Below, one piece after another: positions 39,889-48,140 of a stretch of DNA of 64,000 bases (positions are counted from its first letter, which is position 1; every line of letters starts with the position of its first letter). The notes below the pieces were generated by a model. That model was given only the letters and a program-made list of their open reading frames with translations, did not search any database and was not told where the DNA came from. This stretch comes from JAIEOG01 sp964519985 (GTDB taxonomy: Bacteria; Bdellovibrionota; FAC87; UBA2466), in the NCBI GenBank assembly GCA_964519985.1, contig CAZFMF010000007.1:1-64000 (forward strand). Direction: 5' to 3'. The position numbers and the translations under genes were made by a program.

Positions 39889-42102
39889 ATGCGCTTTTTG
39901 TTGCTTTCCCTGACCGTTTGGAGCGCAGCGACATGGGCGGAAACCATCCGCGTGGCGCAAGAAGTCGAGCTGGCACCGACCGCTTTCGAAACCATTATCG
40001 ACCATTTTGATTTCGAGAAACTTGACCTTCCCGAAGTCCGCGAAGAGCTCAATGCCATCGCCTTGCGATCGCCCCCACCCCTGAACCTAGACAACTGGAT
40101 GCTTCTGCCGGAGTCGCTCCGAAATCAACTGGGGGCCGGGTTGAATTTACCCCGGCGAGTGTCCCTCGACGGCCTTGCGCCAGCGGAGGCGCCCAAGATT
40201 CTAGTGGGGGAGTTTCGCGGCGGAAAAGCGCAAGCGGTTCCCACTTCGCCGCCCTCGGGCACCGCAACCGTCACACCACCCGATGCGCCACGCAAGACGC
40301 TCTTAGGATTGGACGGCCAGCCTCTAGATTTGGCCGTAAAACCCGGCACGCCAGCGAACGCGCCGAGTCTGATTGTTCCGACGCAATCCACCGATTGGCC
40401 GATCTTGGAAGCGCGGTGGGCGAAGCACTGGAAAAGCCTCGACTCTTCCGACCGCCGCCAAATGATTCCGTGGCCGATGGTGCCGCGAGCAGAGCGGGTT
40501 CGTATCGCGATGATGCGGGCCCCCCAATCCAAGAAAGGAGAGTCAAACGCGACCTGGCTGCCCTTACGTAAGGACGCACCCGAGGGATTGCGAGACGCTC
40601 TCGACGGGATTGTGTGGGGGAAAGATCAAAATACAATGGAGTTTCAGCACTCAACCCATACGCCCGACCGCGACGCCTACCTTCGAAAACTCGAACGCTT
40701 TTTGGCGATGACTCACCAACCAGTAGATGGGTCAGGTTACGGAAGTTACCATCTCAATATCAGTCAGGATGGGCGCGATCTTAAATCCTTCGCCCAGATG
40801 TACAATTTTCGGCTGCTCCTGCAACGACTCGAAGTCCCTCACGCGGACCCATTTGACGCCACCACAACCGTCCATTTTCAGCTGTCGGTCGAGAACAAGG
40901 GATTGGTTCACTTGCAAGGTCCCCGATTCTCAGTCCGCACGCACTATGCCCAACCGCGTGCCGAACTCGAAGAGTTGGTGGGTCTACTGCAACTGCCTGA
41001 AGCAGACGCCCTCCGCCGCATGGCGCTCGACGTCCAGCAGCGACTGACGCACCACCCAGATCTCGCCTCCCGCATTGCCGCCGCATCTCCCAGCTATCTT
41101 TACGCGTTGATCGAAAGAACTCAGAATGTTATTGGCCCGGAAGCCGAGTGGAAAATCTCCCATCCCACCGTCGCTAAAGCACTCTTCCGCACCAAGCCAA
41201 CCTTGAAATGGGTATCGAAACTGGAAGTCCAGTACCAGATCCTCGAAAGTCGGTCTCCTTGGGACCCCGAAGCTCGTCTCGCTTTTCAAAACTTAAATGC
41301 GGCCCTGTTGAAGGAAATGACCCCGGATGAACTGAATCGGAGGAAGCCCGACCTCTACTACATGGAGTTGATGCGAACCGCGCTTGATCATTCCCGCCGG
41401 GAGAAAAAGGACGCTTCCGCTCCCGAAGCCGCGATCCGGGAGTATGTTTGGTCTCGAGCCGAGGCCGCCGGATTCGCCAGCGCGTGGGGGCGCGAACTGT
41501 TGAAAATGATTGAGTCCGAACCTGAAGGGTCGGCGTGGGAAGCTCGCCTACTAAAAACGATCATTCCCCCGCCGGAAGCTTGGTCGAAAACCATTTTCCA
41601 TTGGTTCAACGAAATGAGCGGTGGATCGAGCACGATCAACGCCCTTCGCGTTCGCTTGAAAAACGGATTCTACCAGCACTATGCCACCCGACTGCGTTCG
41701 ACCGATTCCAAAGTGGTTGGCGAAACGCTGGCGGAGTTAGAACGATCCGTTTCTGTGGAATATGACAGCTTTAAAATGGATGAACTCATTCGGGAGCTCG
41801 GGAATCGAAAAGACGATCCCAATCGTGAGCTCGCATTGCGAACGATGACGCGCTTAGCGGGGACGGTGCACCGCTATCGCCGTGATCTATTAGTCGCGTG
41901 GCCGGAGATCCAAGATCCGGAACTCGCACGAGCCATTCGCGCTAAGCTCTCCCAAGAACATATCTATCAGACCACCGTCAACTCGCTCCCGCCATTGCTG
42001 AAAGAGCGGCTTTACGATTTAAAACACGGCGCAGGCGAAGCCCAGGGTTGTACCCCCGACGCCGCGGCCGCCCTGCGTTCACCGGTGCAAAGCGAAATCT
42101 AG
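39889..42102 (+). CDS. large exported protein, paralogue 1 of a tandem triplet
   Basis: The 737-residue product has a signal peptide (MRFLLLSLTVWSAATWA). Blocks shared with the two following genes, in order: IRVAQEVELAPTAFETIIDHF (about 20-40), VGEFRGGKAQAV (about 107-118), a Pro-rich linker with LGLDGQPLDL, WPILEARWAKHW, TWLPLRKDAPEGLRDAL, MEFQHS, YLRKLERF, GSYHLNISQDGRDLKSFAQMYN (about 285-306), RAELEELVGLLQLPE and SYLYALIERTQ. The C-terminal half is all-helical, possibly HEAT-like. The conserved E-x-x-H...SYHLN pattern loosely recalls ATP-dependent amidoligase domains, but I do not claim that. Function unknown; probably periplasmic. Confidence 0.82.
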   Translation: MRFLLLSLTVWSAATWAETIRVAQEVELAPTAFETIIDHFDFEKLDLPEVREELNAIALRSPPPLNLDNWMLLPESLRNQLGAGLNLPRRVSLDGLAPAEAPKILVGEFRGGKAQAVPTSPPSGTATVTPPDAPRKTLLGLDGQPLDLAVKPGTPANAPSLIVPTQSTDWPILEARWAKHWKSLDSSDRRQMIPWPMVPRAERVRIAMMRAPQSKKGESNATWLPLRKDAPEGLRDALDGIVWGKDQNTMEFQHSTHTPDRDAYLRKLERFLAMTHQPVDGSGYGSYHLNISQDGRDLKSFAQMYNFRLLLQRLEVPHADPFDATTTVHFQLSVENKGLVHLQGPRFSVRTHYAQPRAELEELVGLLQLPEADALRRMALDVQQRLTHHPDLASRIAAASPSYLYALIERTQNVIGPEAEWKISHPTVAKALFRTKPTLKWVSKLEVQYQILESRSPWDPEARLAFQNLNAALLKEMTPDELNRRKPDLYYMELMRTALDHSRREKKDASAPEAAIREYVWSRAEAAGFASAWGRELLKMIESEPEGSAWEARLLKTIIPPPEAWSKTIFHWFNEMSGGSSTINALRVRLKNGFYQHYATRLRSTDSKVVGETLAELERSVSVEYDSFKMDELIRELGNRKDDPNRELALRTMTRLAGTVHRYRRDLLVAWPEIQDPELARAIRAKLSQEHIYQTTVNSLPPLLKERLYDLKHGAGEAQGCTPDAAAALRSPVQSEI

Positions 42103-42110
42103 TTCTCGGG

Positions 42111-42122
42111 TATAATAGGGCG
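42111..42122 (+). promoter_or_regulatory. -10 box of a leaderless promoter (second paralogue)
   Basis: TATAAT at 42111-42116 lies 8 bp after the stop of paralogue 1 and 6 nt before the ATG at 42123, in the context CTCGGGTATAAT. No ribosome binding site is present. Confidence 0.68.
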
Positions 42123-44288
42123 ATGCGCTCGCTCCTATTCGTTCTCGCTTGGTGCGCAGCGGCGCAGGCCGAAATCCGCGTCGCCCAGGAAGTGGAGCTG
42201 GCACCCACGGCGTTGGCCACGATTATCGATCACTTCGAAATTGAGAAAATCGATAGTCCAACGCTTCGCCAGCTTATCGATGCGAAGGCCCTGACCGCCA
42301 CGCCGCGATTGACCATGGAGACTTGGTCCCTTCTCCCCGAGGCCCTACGCCAGCAGCTCAGTGCCGGTCTCACCCTACCCTCTCGCACCACGCTCGAAAG
42401 CAACCCGCTCCCAAAAAGCACCCAGATACTCGCGGGAGAGTTTCGGGAGGGAAAAGCACAAGCCGTTGCGCCGCCGCCGACGGCGCCGAAACGAAAAGAC
42501 ATTCTCGGGTTGGACGGCGAACCGATTGACCTCGACGTGACACCGTCGCAAAAAACGCTCGACCTCGGAGTGCCAAAGGTCACGGGTCTCATCAAGACTT
42601 CGCCGGAAACCGATTGGCCCGTTCTCGAAGCGCGCTGGGAAAAGTATTGGTCGGGATTGTCGATGGCGGAACGCCGCAATGCGATCCCCCTGCAAATGTT
42701 GCCAAGGTTGGAGCGGGCGCGCATCGCGATTGAAATGGCTCCTGGGTCGAAGGACCAACCCAGTGCCACCTGGCTTCCCTTGCGCGAAAATGCTCCGGAA
42801 GGGCTGCGTGACGCTCTCCTTGGGATTGAGTGGGGGCGCGATCTCGATACGATGGAGTTCAAGCACAAGGGGACCACCACCGATCGGAATGCTTACTTAC
42901 GCCGGCTTAGCCGCTTCCAGTCGATTGCCCACCAGCCAGAAAATGGGATCGACGGAAGCTATCATCTCAATATCAGTCAGGACGGCCGGAATCTCGAGAA
43001 GTTTGCGGAGCAGTACAACTACCTTCTCTTACTGCGCCTTTTAAATAGCCCCGGGATGAGGCCCTTCGAATCGAAGTGGGGTTTTCACCTCAGCTTCCGC
43101 GAAAAAGGAATTGTATGTCTGAGCGGCCCACGCCTGGAAGTGCGGAACCATAGCGCTGACCCCCGCGCCGAGCTTGAGGAGTTGGCTGAACTATTGGGCC
43201 TTCCGGAGGACGAGGCGCTTCTCCGCATGGCAACCGAGACCCAACGGCACCTCACCGAGAACGCGACCTCGTCGGCCCGGATCGCCGAGGAATACCCCAT
43301 CTACTTGTACCGAATTGTGGAAAGCACTCAGAAGGTGATTGGTCCCAAGGCCACGTGGAAGGCCTCCGATCCCAGCCTCGCTAAGACTTTGATTCGGAAA
43401 GGGCCGGAAAGAGTCTGGGGGCGCCGCTTACAGACCACTTACGACGAGATGAAAGCCCATGTTTCCAAAAGTCCAGATGCTAGGATCGCGTTCGAAAACC
43501 TCAATCACGCGTTGCTAGCGGAACTCTCTTCCGAAAACCTGGCAATTGCCCGTCCCGACGTGGAGGAGATGGGAGTTTTCACAGCCGCCGCTCATTGGGG
43601 TGGAACACTTGCCCACCAAACGGCGCTCGCGGACTACGTTTGGTCGCGCGCCCAGCACGGGCCTTTCGACTACGATGACCAATGGGGCCGCACCGCCCTC
43701 CGCACCGCCACGCAGTTTCTCAATTCCAACTTGGAAGAACGCTTCTTTAGGAAGCTCATCCCTCCCCCCTACCAATGGAAAAGAAGTTTCTTGCCCTTGC
43801 TGAGTAGCCTCGCGGTCCACGCCTCGGAGTACCAGACTCTGTTTCACAATCTCCGGTCAAAGTTCAAACAGCATTATCTCCCGAGGTTAAAAGCGAAATC
43901 TGCCGACTCCGCGCACGAGGCATGCTCCCAGTTATCGGAAGTACTGAGTATCTATGACCCAATGCGAACGGACGAGATCCTCATCGAGGCCTTCCGTGAC
44001 CGGGAAAACCCAAACCGAAGCTTCCTTTTGAATCTTTTTGCGGAAAGGGTCGCTGACTCGCCCCAATTTGCCATTGAGTTGCTAACCGCGCTGCCAGAAG
44101 TGACGGACCCGGTTCTCACTCAGAGGATTCGTGACGCCCTCTCCGCAAGTCACATCTACGACTCGTTGATGGAAGATGACTACGTGCCCCAAGCACTAAA
44201 GCAAACGCTCGCAAGCATTCGGCCCCAGCCCGCCGTTTGCGTCTATTCGGATCTCGTCACAAACCTTGCCCGTCCGGGCCGGCGATAA
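42123..44288 (+). CDS. large exported protein, paralogue 2 of a tandem triplet
   Basis: The product is 721 residues from the ATG at 42123; an upstream in-frame start at 42048 would lie inside paralogue 1 and bury the signal peptide (MRSLLFVLAWCAAAQA). It carries the same blocks: IRVAQEVELAPTALATIIDHF, AGEFREGKAQAV, LGLDGEPIDL, WPVLEARWEKYW, TWLPLRENAPEGLRDAL, MEFKHK, YLRRLSRF, GSYHLNISQDGRNLEKFAEQYN and RAELEELAELLGLPE. The linker and the C-terminal helical half diverge more than the middle. Function unknown, presumably related to its neighbours. Confidence 0.82.
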   Translation: MRSLLFVLAWCAAAQAEIRVAQEVELAPTALATIIDHFEIEKIDSPTLRQLIDAKALTATPRLTMETWSLLPEALRQQLSAGLTLPSRTTLESNPLPKSTQILAGEFREGKAQAVAPPPTAPKRKDILGLDGEPIDLDVTPSQKTLDLGVPKVTGLIKTSPETDWPVLEARWEKYWSGLSMAERRNAIPLQMLPRLERARIAIEMAPGSKDQPSATWLPLRENAPEGLRDALLGIEWGRDLDTMEFKHKGTTTDRNAYLRRLSRFQSIAHQPENGIDGSYHLNISQDGRNLEKFAEQYNYLLLLRLLNSPGMRPFESKWGFHLSFREKGIVCLSGPRLEVRNHSADPRAELEELAELLGLPEDEALLRMATETQRHLTENATSSARIAEEYPIYLYRIVESTQKVIGPKATWKASDPSLAKTLIRKGPERVWGRRLQTTYDEMKAHVSKSPDARIAFENLNHALLAELSSENLAIARPDVEEMGVFTAAAHWGGTLAHQTALADYVWSRAQHGPFDYDDQWGRTALRTATQFLNSNLEERFFRKLIPPPYQWKRSFLPLLSSLAVHASEYQTLFHNLRSKFKQHYLPRLKAKSADSAHEACSQLSEVLSIYDPMRTDEILIEAFRDRENPNRSFLLNLFAERVADSPQFAIELLTALPEVTDPVLTQRIRDALSASHIYDSLMEDDYVPQALKQTLASIRPQPAVCVYSDLVTNLARPGRR

Positions 44289-44296
44289 GCATCGGG

Positions 44297-44308
44297 TATA
44301 ATGGATCG
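44297..44308 (+). promoter_or_regulatory. -10 box of a leaderless promoter (third paralogue)
   Basis: TATAAT at 44297-44302 lies 8 bp after the stop of paralogue 2 and 6 nt before the ATG at 44309, in the context ATCGGGTATAATGG. The distance from stop to box and from box to ATG is the same as for paralogue 2. Confidence 0.68.
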
Positions 44309-46516
44309 ATGCGCCTCTTCCTGTTCCTCTTCGCTTGGACCGTAGTCGCGCAGGCCGAAATCCGCGTCGCCCAGGAAGTAGAACTCGCCCCGACCGCGTT
44401 AGCGACCATCATTGACCACTTCCAAATTGAACGACTAGAGGGCGATGCCTTTCGCGCCCGCATTTCCGATGATGCCCTCAAGGCCACCCCGCCCATGAAC
44501 ATGGAAAACTGGCTCCTCTTGCCGGAAGATTTAGGGGACTGGCTGGCCGCCGGTTTGAATCTACCCCGACGACATGATCTCGAAGGCACGCCGCCGATCG
44601 AGACGCCGGAAATCGTGGTGGGCGAGTTTCGCGGTGGCAAGGCGCAACCAGTCCCCTCGAAAGTGGAGGCGCCGCCGGCACCCAAGGCCCTTCTGGGGCT
44701 GGACGGCCAGCCGCTTGACCTCGGCCTAAAGCCTGCCGGGAAACCGCTGGATCTGCCGCCACCAAAACCCAAAGCCCTCCTCACTCCCCTGGCTTCGGAT
44801 TGGCCGACGTTAGAAGCGCGCTGGGACAGACACTGGCAAGGGCTTTCGATGAGCCAGCGCGTCCATTCGATTCCGTTACGAATGTTGCCCCGCGAAGAAC
44901 GGGCCCGAATTGCAATTGCCTTGTCGCCCGGTTCAAAAAAATCGAATGCGACTTGGCTCCCTCTGCGCGATAGCGCGCCCGAGGGACTTCGGGATGCGCT
45001 GGTCGGAATGGTATGGGGGCATGACATGGGCGCGATGGAATTCAAACACGCCAGCCATACCGCCGACATTCCAAAATACCTCCGACGTCTAGAGCGCTTT
45101 CTTTCGATCACCCACCAGCCCGCCAGCGGCACGGGCGAAGGTAGCTACCATCTAAATGTTAGCCACGACGGGAGAAATCTTGATGCGTTTGCTCGACAGT
45201 ACAATCAGCTGCTGCTCCTGCGCCGTCTCAAAAACCCTAACGTCAATCCATTCGACCAACAGCGCACGGTGCGTTTTCGTCCGGATCATCGAGAAAAGGG
45301 CCTGATTCATTTGGATGGGTCACGGCTTTCGGTGCGAGCGCATGACTCCGACCCACGAACGGAGCTCGAAGAACTCGTCGACCTTCTCAAGCTGCCGGAA
45401 GACAAAGCCATCCGGCAAATGGCGATAAGTACCCAGCAACTCTTGGCCGACCATCCCGAAGTGGTCGCCCGCGTCGTCGATGAAAACCCGGCCTACCTTT
45501 ACGACATTGTCGATCTCACGCAGAAAGCCATTGGACGAGAAGCAAAGTGGAAAGTATCGGATCCCGCCTTCGCTCGGGCCATGGTTTCGCTGCGGCCCGG
45601 TTTGTGGAATCGCCAGTTGGAGATAGCCTACGAGACCATCGAGGAACGCGCCGAAACGGAACCGGAAGCGAAACGGGCCTTGAAAAATCTTGATGGCACA
45701 TTGCTTCAGGAAGTCACGGCCGATAGCCTAGCAAGAATCCGGCCCGACTGGATGCACCTGGATTTTCTGGCCCATGTCGTGACGAAGGAAATAAAAAGCG
45801 ACCGACGTGTGCAAGCGAAAGCCGATTTGGAAACGTATGCTTGGTCGCAAGCGGAAAAAGAGGGTTTTCAATCGGCGTGGGGACGCATCCTACTGAATCT
45901 GGCGGCCGAAGAACCCACTCCTTTTCAACTAGAAGAAAAACTAAAAGCTTTGCTGATCCCTCCGCCGAAGAGTTGGCGTGAATCGTTTACTTTGTGGATG
46001 GAGTACGATCTCGCAAACATGCCCGAAAAAAACCGGCGGCTTTGCAACCGACTGAGTCGCGCGGTCCGCCAACACTACATTGAAAGACTGAGTTCCGCCG
46101 ACGCACAGGAAGTCCAGCAAGCGTTGTCGCAATTGTCTCCGCTACTCGAGACAAAGGATCCGCTCGGCGGGCGACAAGCCATTGTCGAGGCGAGCCGGAT
46201 GGGAAAATCCCCCCACCGGGATCGATTGTTGGGATTCATGGCGAAGCGCGCGACCGCCGTCCCTCTCTTTGCCCGCGAAGTCCTGGACCAGCTTACGGAA
46301 ATCAACAATCCCTCGCTGGCGGAGGTGATTCGCACCGAGCTGGGCGCCCCCGAGACGTACGACCGGCTCCGTTCATCCGTTCTCACCCGGAAGATGCTAG
46401 CGGCTCTCGACACGATACCGCGACAAAGCCAAAATAAGCCGGCCCCTAGGGCTCCGGGCGACTGCGATGCCGTTCAACTGCTCAACGGATCCGGCCAACC
46501 GGCTGCCACTGATTAA
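44309..46516 (+). CDS. large exported protein, paralogue 3 of a tandem triplet
   Basis: The product is 735 residues from the ATG at 44309, opening a signal peptide (MRLFLFLFAWTVVAQA). It has the same ordered blocks: IRVAQEVELAPTALATIIDHF, VGEFRGGKAQPV, LGLDGQPLDLGL, WPTLEARWDRHW, TWLPLRDSAPEGLRDAL, MEFKHAS, YLRRLERF, GSYHLNVSHDGRNLDAFARQYN, RTELEELVDLLKLPE and AYLYDIVDLTQKAIG. The extreme N-terminus is closest to paralogue 2, which suggests that duplication carried the promoter with the gene. No terminator is evident in the 99 bp that follow. Function unknown. Confidence 0.82.
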   Translation: MRLFLFLFAWTVVAQAEIRVAQEVELAPTALATIIDHFQIERLEGDAFRARISDDALKATPPMNMENWLLLPEDLGDWLAAGLNLPRRHDLEGTPPIETPEIVVGEFRGGKAQPVPSKVEAPPAPKALLGLDGQPLDLGLKPAGKPLDLPPPKPKALLTPLASDWPTLEARWDRHWQGLSMSQRVHSIPLRMLPREERARIAIALSPGSKKSNATWLPLRDSAPEGLRDALVGMVWGHDMGAMEFKHASHTADIPKYLRRLERFLSITHQPASGTGEGSYHLNVSHDGRNLDAFARQYNQLLLLRRLKNPNVNPFDQQRTVRFRPDHREKGLIHLDGSRLSVRAHDSDPRTELEELVDLLKLPEDKAIRQMAISTQQLLADHPEVVARVVDENPAYLYDIVDLTQKAIGREAKWKVSDPAFARAMVSLRPGLWNRQLEIAYETIEERAETEPEAKRALKNLDGTLLQEVTADSLARIRPDWMHLDFLAHVVTKEIKSDRRVQAKADLETYAWSQAEKEGFQSAWGRILLNLAAEEPTPFQLEEKLKALLIPPPKSWRESFTLWMEYDLANMPEKNRRLCNRLSRAVRQHYIERLSSADAQEVQQALSQLSPLLETKDPLGGRQAIVEASRMGKSPHRDRLLGFMAKRATAVPLFAREVLDQLTEINNPSLAEVIRTELGAPETYDRLRSSVLTRKMLAALDTIPRQSQNKPAPRAPGDCDAVQLLNGSGQPAATD

Positions 46517-46615
46517 ACAATTGTTTTAATTAACAAATACCCGAACGTATTTCCTTCATTTTTGGGGCGTATCCTTAGGGCTTGAAGGCTTTCAGCCCCT
46601 CACAAGGATATTAAG

Positions 46616-46933
46616 ATGAAAAAAGACAATGCCGCCTCCACGAATTTAATGCCGGAGAAATGTGAACTCGCGGTTGCGGGTCACGAGCATCTCCACGCCG
46701 CTAACTGCGGTCACAAGTCGTATGTTCACGCCGGACATATCTGCTACGAACACGACGGACACTTTCACTTTATGCACGACGGTCACGCGCATGAATGCCC
46801 GGGACCGAAGGTTCAGCCGGCGATTTCGCGTAGCACGACCAGCGTGCCCGTGATGTCGAAGCCGGCCACGGTGCATAAGCTGCCGAGTGCGGCGAAAGCG
46901 AAAGCCGCGCCGAAAAAAGGCGGCAAGAAGTAA
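46616..46933 (+). CDS. His-rich small protein, probably metal-binding
   Basis: The 105-residue product has no signal peptide. Residues of about 18-62 contain some 14 His and 4 Cys in an H-x-H / GH-rich pattern (AGHEHLHAANCGHKS, YVHAGHICYEHDGH, FHFMHDGHAHEC). The rest is Lys/Ala/Pro-rich and basic (AAPKKGGKK). AAGGATATTAAG precedes the ATG. Zinc, copper or nickel binding is likely from composition; a storage or chaperone role is inference. Confidence 0.8.
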   Translation: MKKDNAASTNLMPEKCELAVAGHEHLHAANCGHKSYVHAGHICYEHDGHFHFMHDGHAHECPGPKVQPAISRSTTSVPVMSKPATVHKLPSAAKAKAAPKKGGKK

Positions 46934-46935
46934 GA

Positions 46936-46962
46936 GAGATTGCTTCGCTACGCTCGCAATGA
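46936..46962. repeat. half copy of the dispersed repeat
   Basis: GAGATTGCTTCG...GCTCGCAATGAC begins 3 bp after the stop of the His-rich gene and matches the right half of the element at 9468-9571 and the copy at 18-49. Here only one arm is present. Confidence 0.7.
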
Positions 46963-46994
46963 CGGGCAGACGCGAAGCCCCGAAGCACTTAGAG

Positions 46995-47024
46995 AAACGG
47001 CCGCCGGGAAACCGGCGGCCGTTT
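46995..47024 (+). terminator. Rho-independent terminator
   Basis: A perfect 13-bp stem AAACGGCCGCCGG / CCGGCGGCCGTTT with GAAA loop, followed by T residues. It would end the transcript of the His-rich gene. Between it and 47125 I see nothing further. Confidence 0.88.
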
Positions 47025-47125
47025 TACTTTCAAAATAGCCCTGTCTTTGCGACGAGTTAACCGGCCTAGCTTGTACCCCGCGAGCTTGCCGTGATAGAAG
47101 TGCGCCCTTTTTCAGGGTGCAAAGA

Positions 47126-48133
47126 ATGCGGTTCAAGTGGGTGCTCGTAGTGGCTTTGATTGGCCTGCCCTCCTTTCGCGCGCAAGCGATGGAGGGGGCA
47201 CCCGCGTCCCTGTGTGCTCTCTACCTCACCCACCACGCGAAACCCCTTCAACACCTCCGGGAGGAGTTGGACATCGAGCTCACGCTCGAACAACCGCTGG
47301 TGGCCCGACACCATTTCCAAAATGGTTTCACGGCCATGAAACGCGGGGATGTTTCTTTTGCGGGCGATACGAGCCATGAGTTCTCGCGCTTCACCCTGAA
47401 TCGATGGACTCCCAATATCCTAGGAGTGCCCATCTGGAGGGAGAGAAGGTGGATCGGCCGGCACGGAGTGACCCAAAGTTCGGACACCATTCCCCTCTTT
47501 GAACTGGTGGAGGTGTTTCGAAAAAACCACCCGGAAATCGAAACGGAAAAGGCCTACCATCGGCTGGCGGAAGATCGAAACGCTCGGTTGAAGGCCCTGG
47601 CGCAATGGGAACTTTTGCAAATTCCCGAATCGGTCCGCGCAGAAAGCCCTGGCGCCCGGCGCACGTCAGCGCAGGTCACTCAGCGCGCGGACGCCGCCAT
47701 CGCTCGGTTGTTGGGCGCCCCGAGGGGTGTCTCGGCGGTCGAGGTCTCGGCCGACCTCTCGCCCACCGACAATGGGGATTGGTTTACGATCGATTTAGGG
47801 CAGGTCTTCCAAGACGTGTTCCCATCCGAAAAAGATCGACAGGCTCTATTCGGCCGATTGGCCCGAGAAAACGAAGACTACCAATATGTTCGCTGGGAAG
47901 GTGTGGAATTCGAGCTCACGGCGTCGGTACAAGCCTCCGATCCCTGGAAGGTTGAGGTGTTTCGGGTGGGGGATGTTCTCTACGTGCGCACGCTACGACC
48001 GGCGGGCCCTTTTCTTGCCAAGGAACGAGAGGTCTTCCTTAGTTTTTCGCTGGGCACATGGAATCACCGGAATCTTGCGACTTCGGAAAAACTCCAAGGA
48101 CTGGCGAAAAAACTGCGGGAAACGCTCCCCTAG
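47126..48133 (+). CDS. exported protein of unknown function
   Basis: The product is 335 residues from the ATG at 47126 (GTG at 47117 is in frame), with signal peptide MRFKWVLVVALIGLPSFRAQA. The mature protein has a helical N-terminal part, HHFQNGFTAMKRGDVSF and GVPIWRERRWIGRHGV, and a C-terminal beta-rich part (YVRWEGVEFELTASV, DVLYVRTLRPAGPF). No family is recognised. It converges with the M16 genes, ending 8 bp before the next stop. Confidence 0.75.
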   Translation: MRFKWVLVVALIGLPSFRAQAMEGAPASLCALYLTHHAKPLQHLREELDIELTLEQPLVARHHFQNGFTAMKRGDVSFAGDTSHEFSRFTLNRWTPNILGVPIWRERRWIGRHGVTQSSDTIPLFELVEVFRKNHPEIETEKAYHRLAEDRNARLKALAQWELLQIPESVRAESPGARRTSAQVTQRADAAIARLLGAPRGVSAVEVSADLSPTDNGDWFTIDLGQVFQDVFPSEKDRQALFGRLARENEDYQYVRWEGVEFELTASVQASDPWKVEVFRVGDVLYVRTLRPAGPFLAKEREVFLSFSLGTWNHRNLATSEKLQGLAKKLRETLP

Positions 48134-48140
48134 CCGCAAA

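Noticed and set aside
39889..46516. Assignment of the triplet as amidoligases
   Set aside because: Only a short MEFxH...SYHLN pattern hints at it; other core motifs of that family were not identified, so I left the function open.
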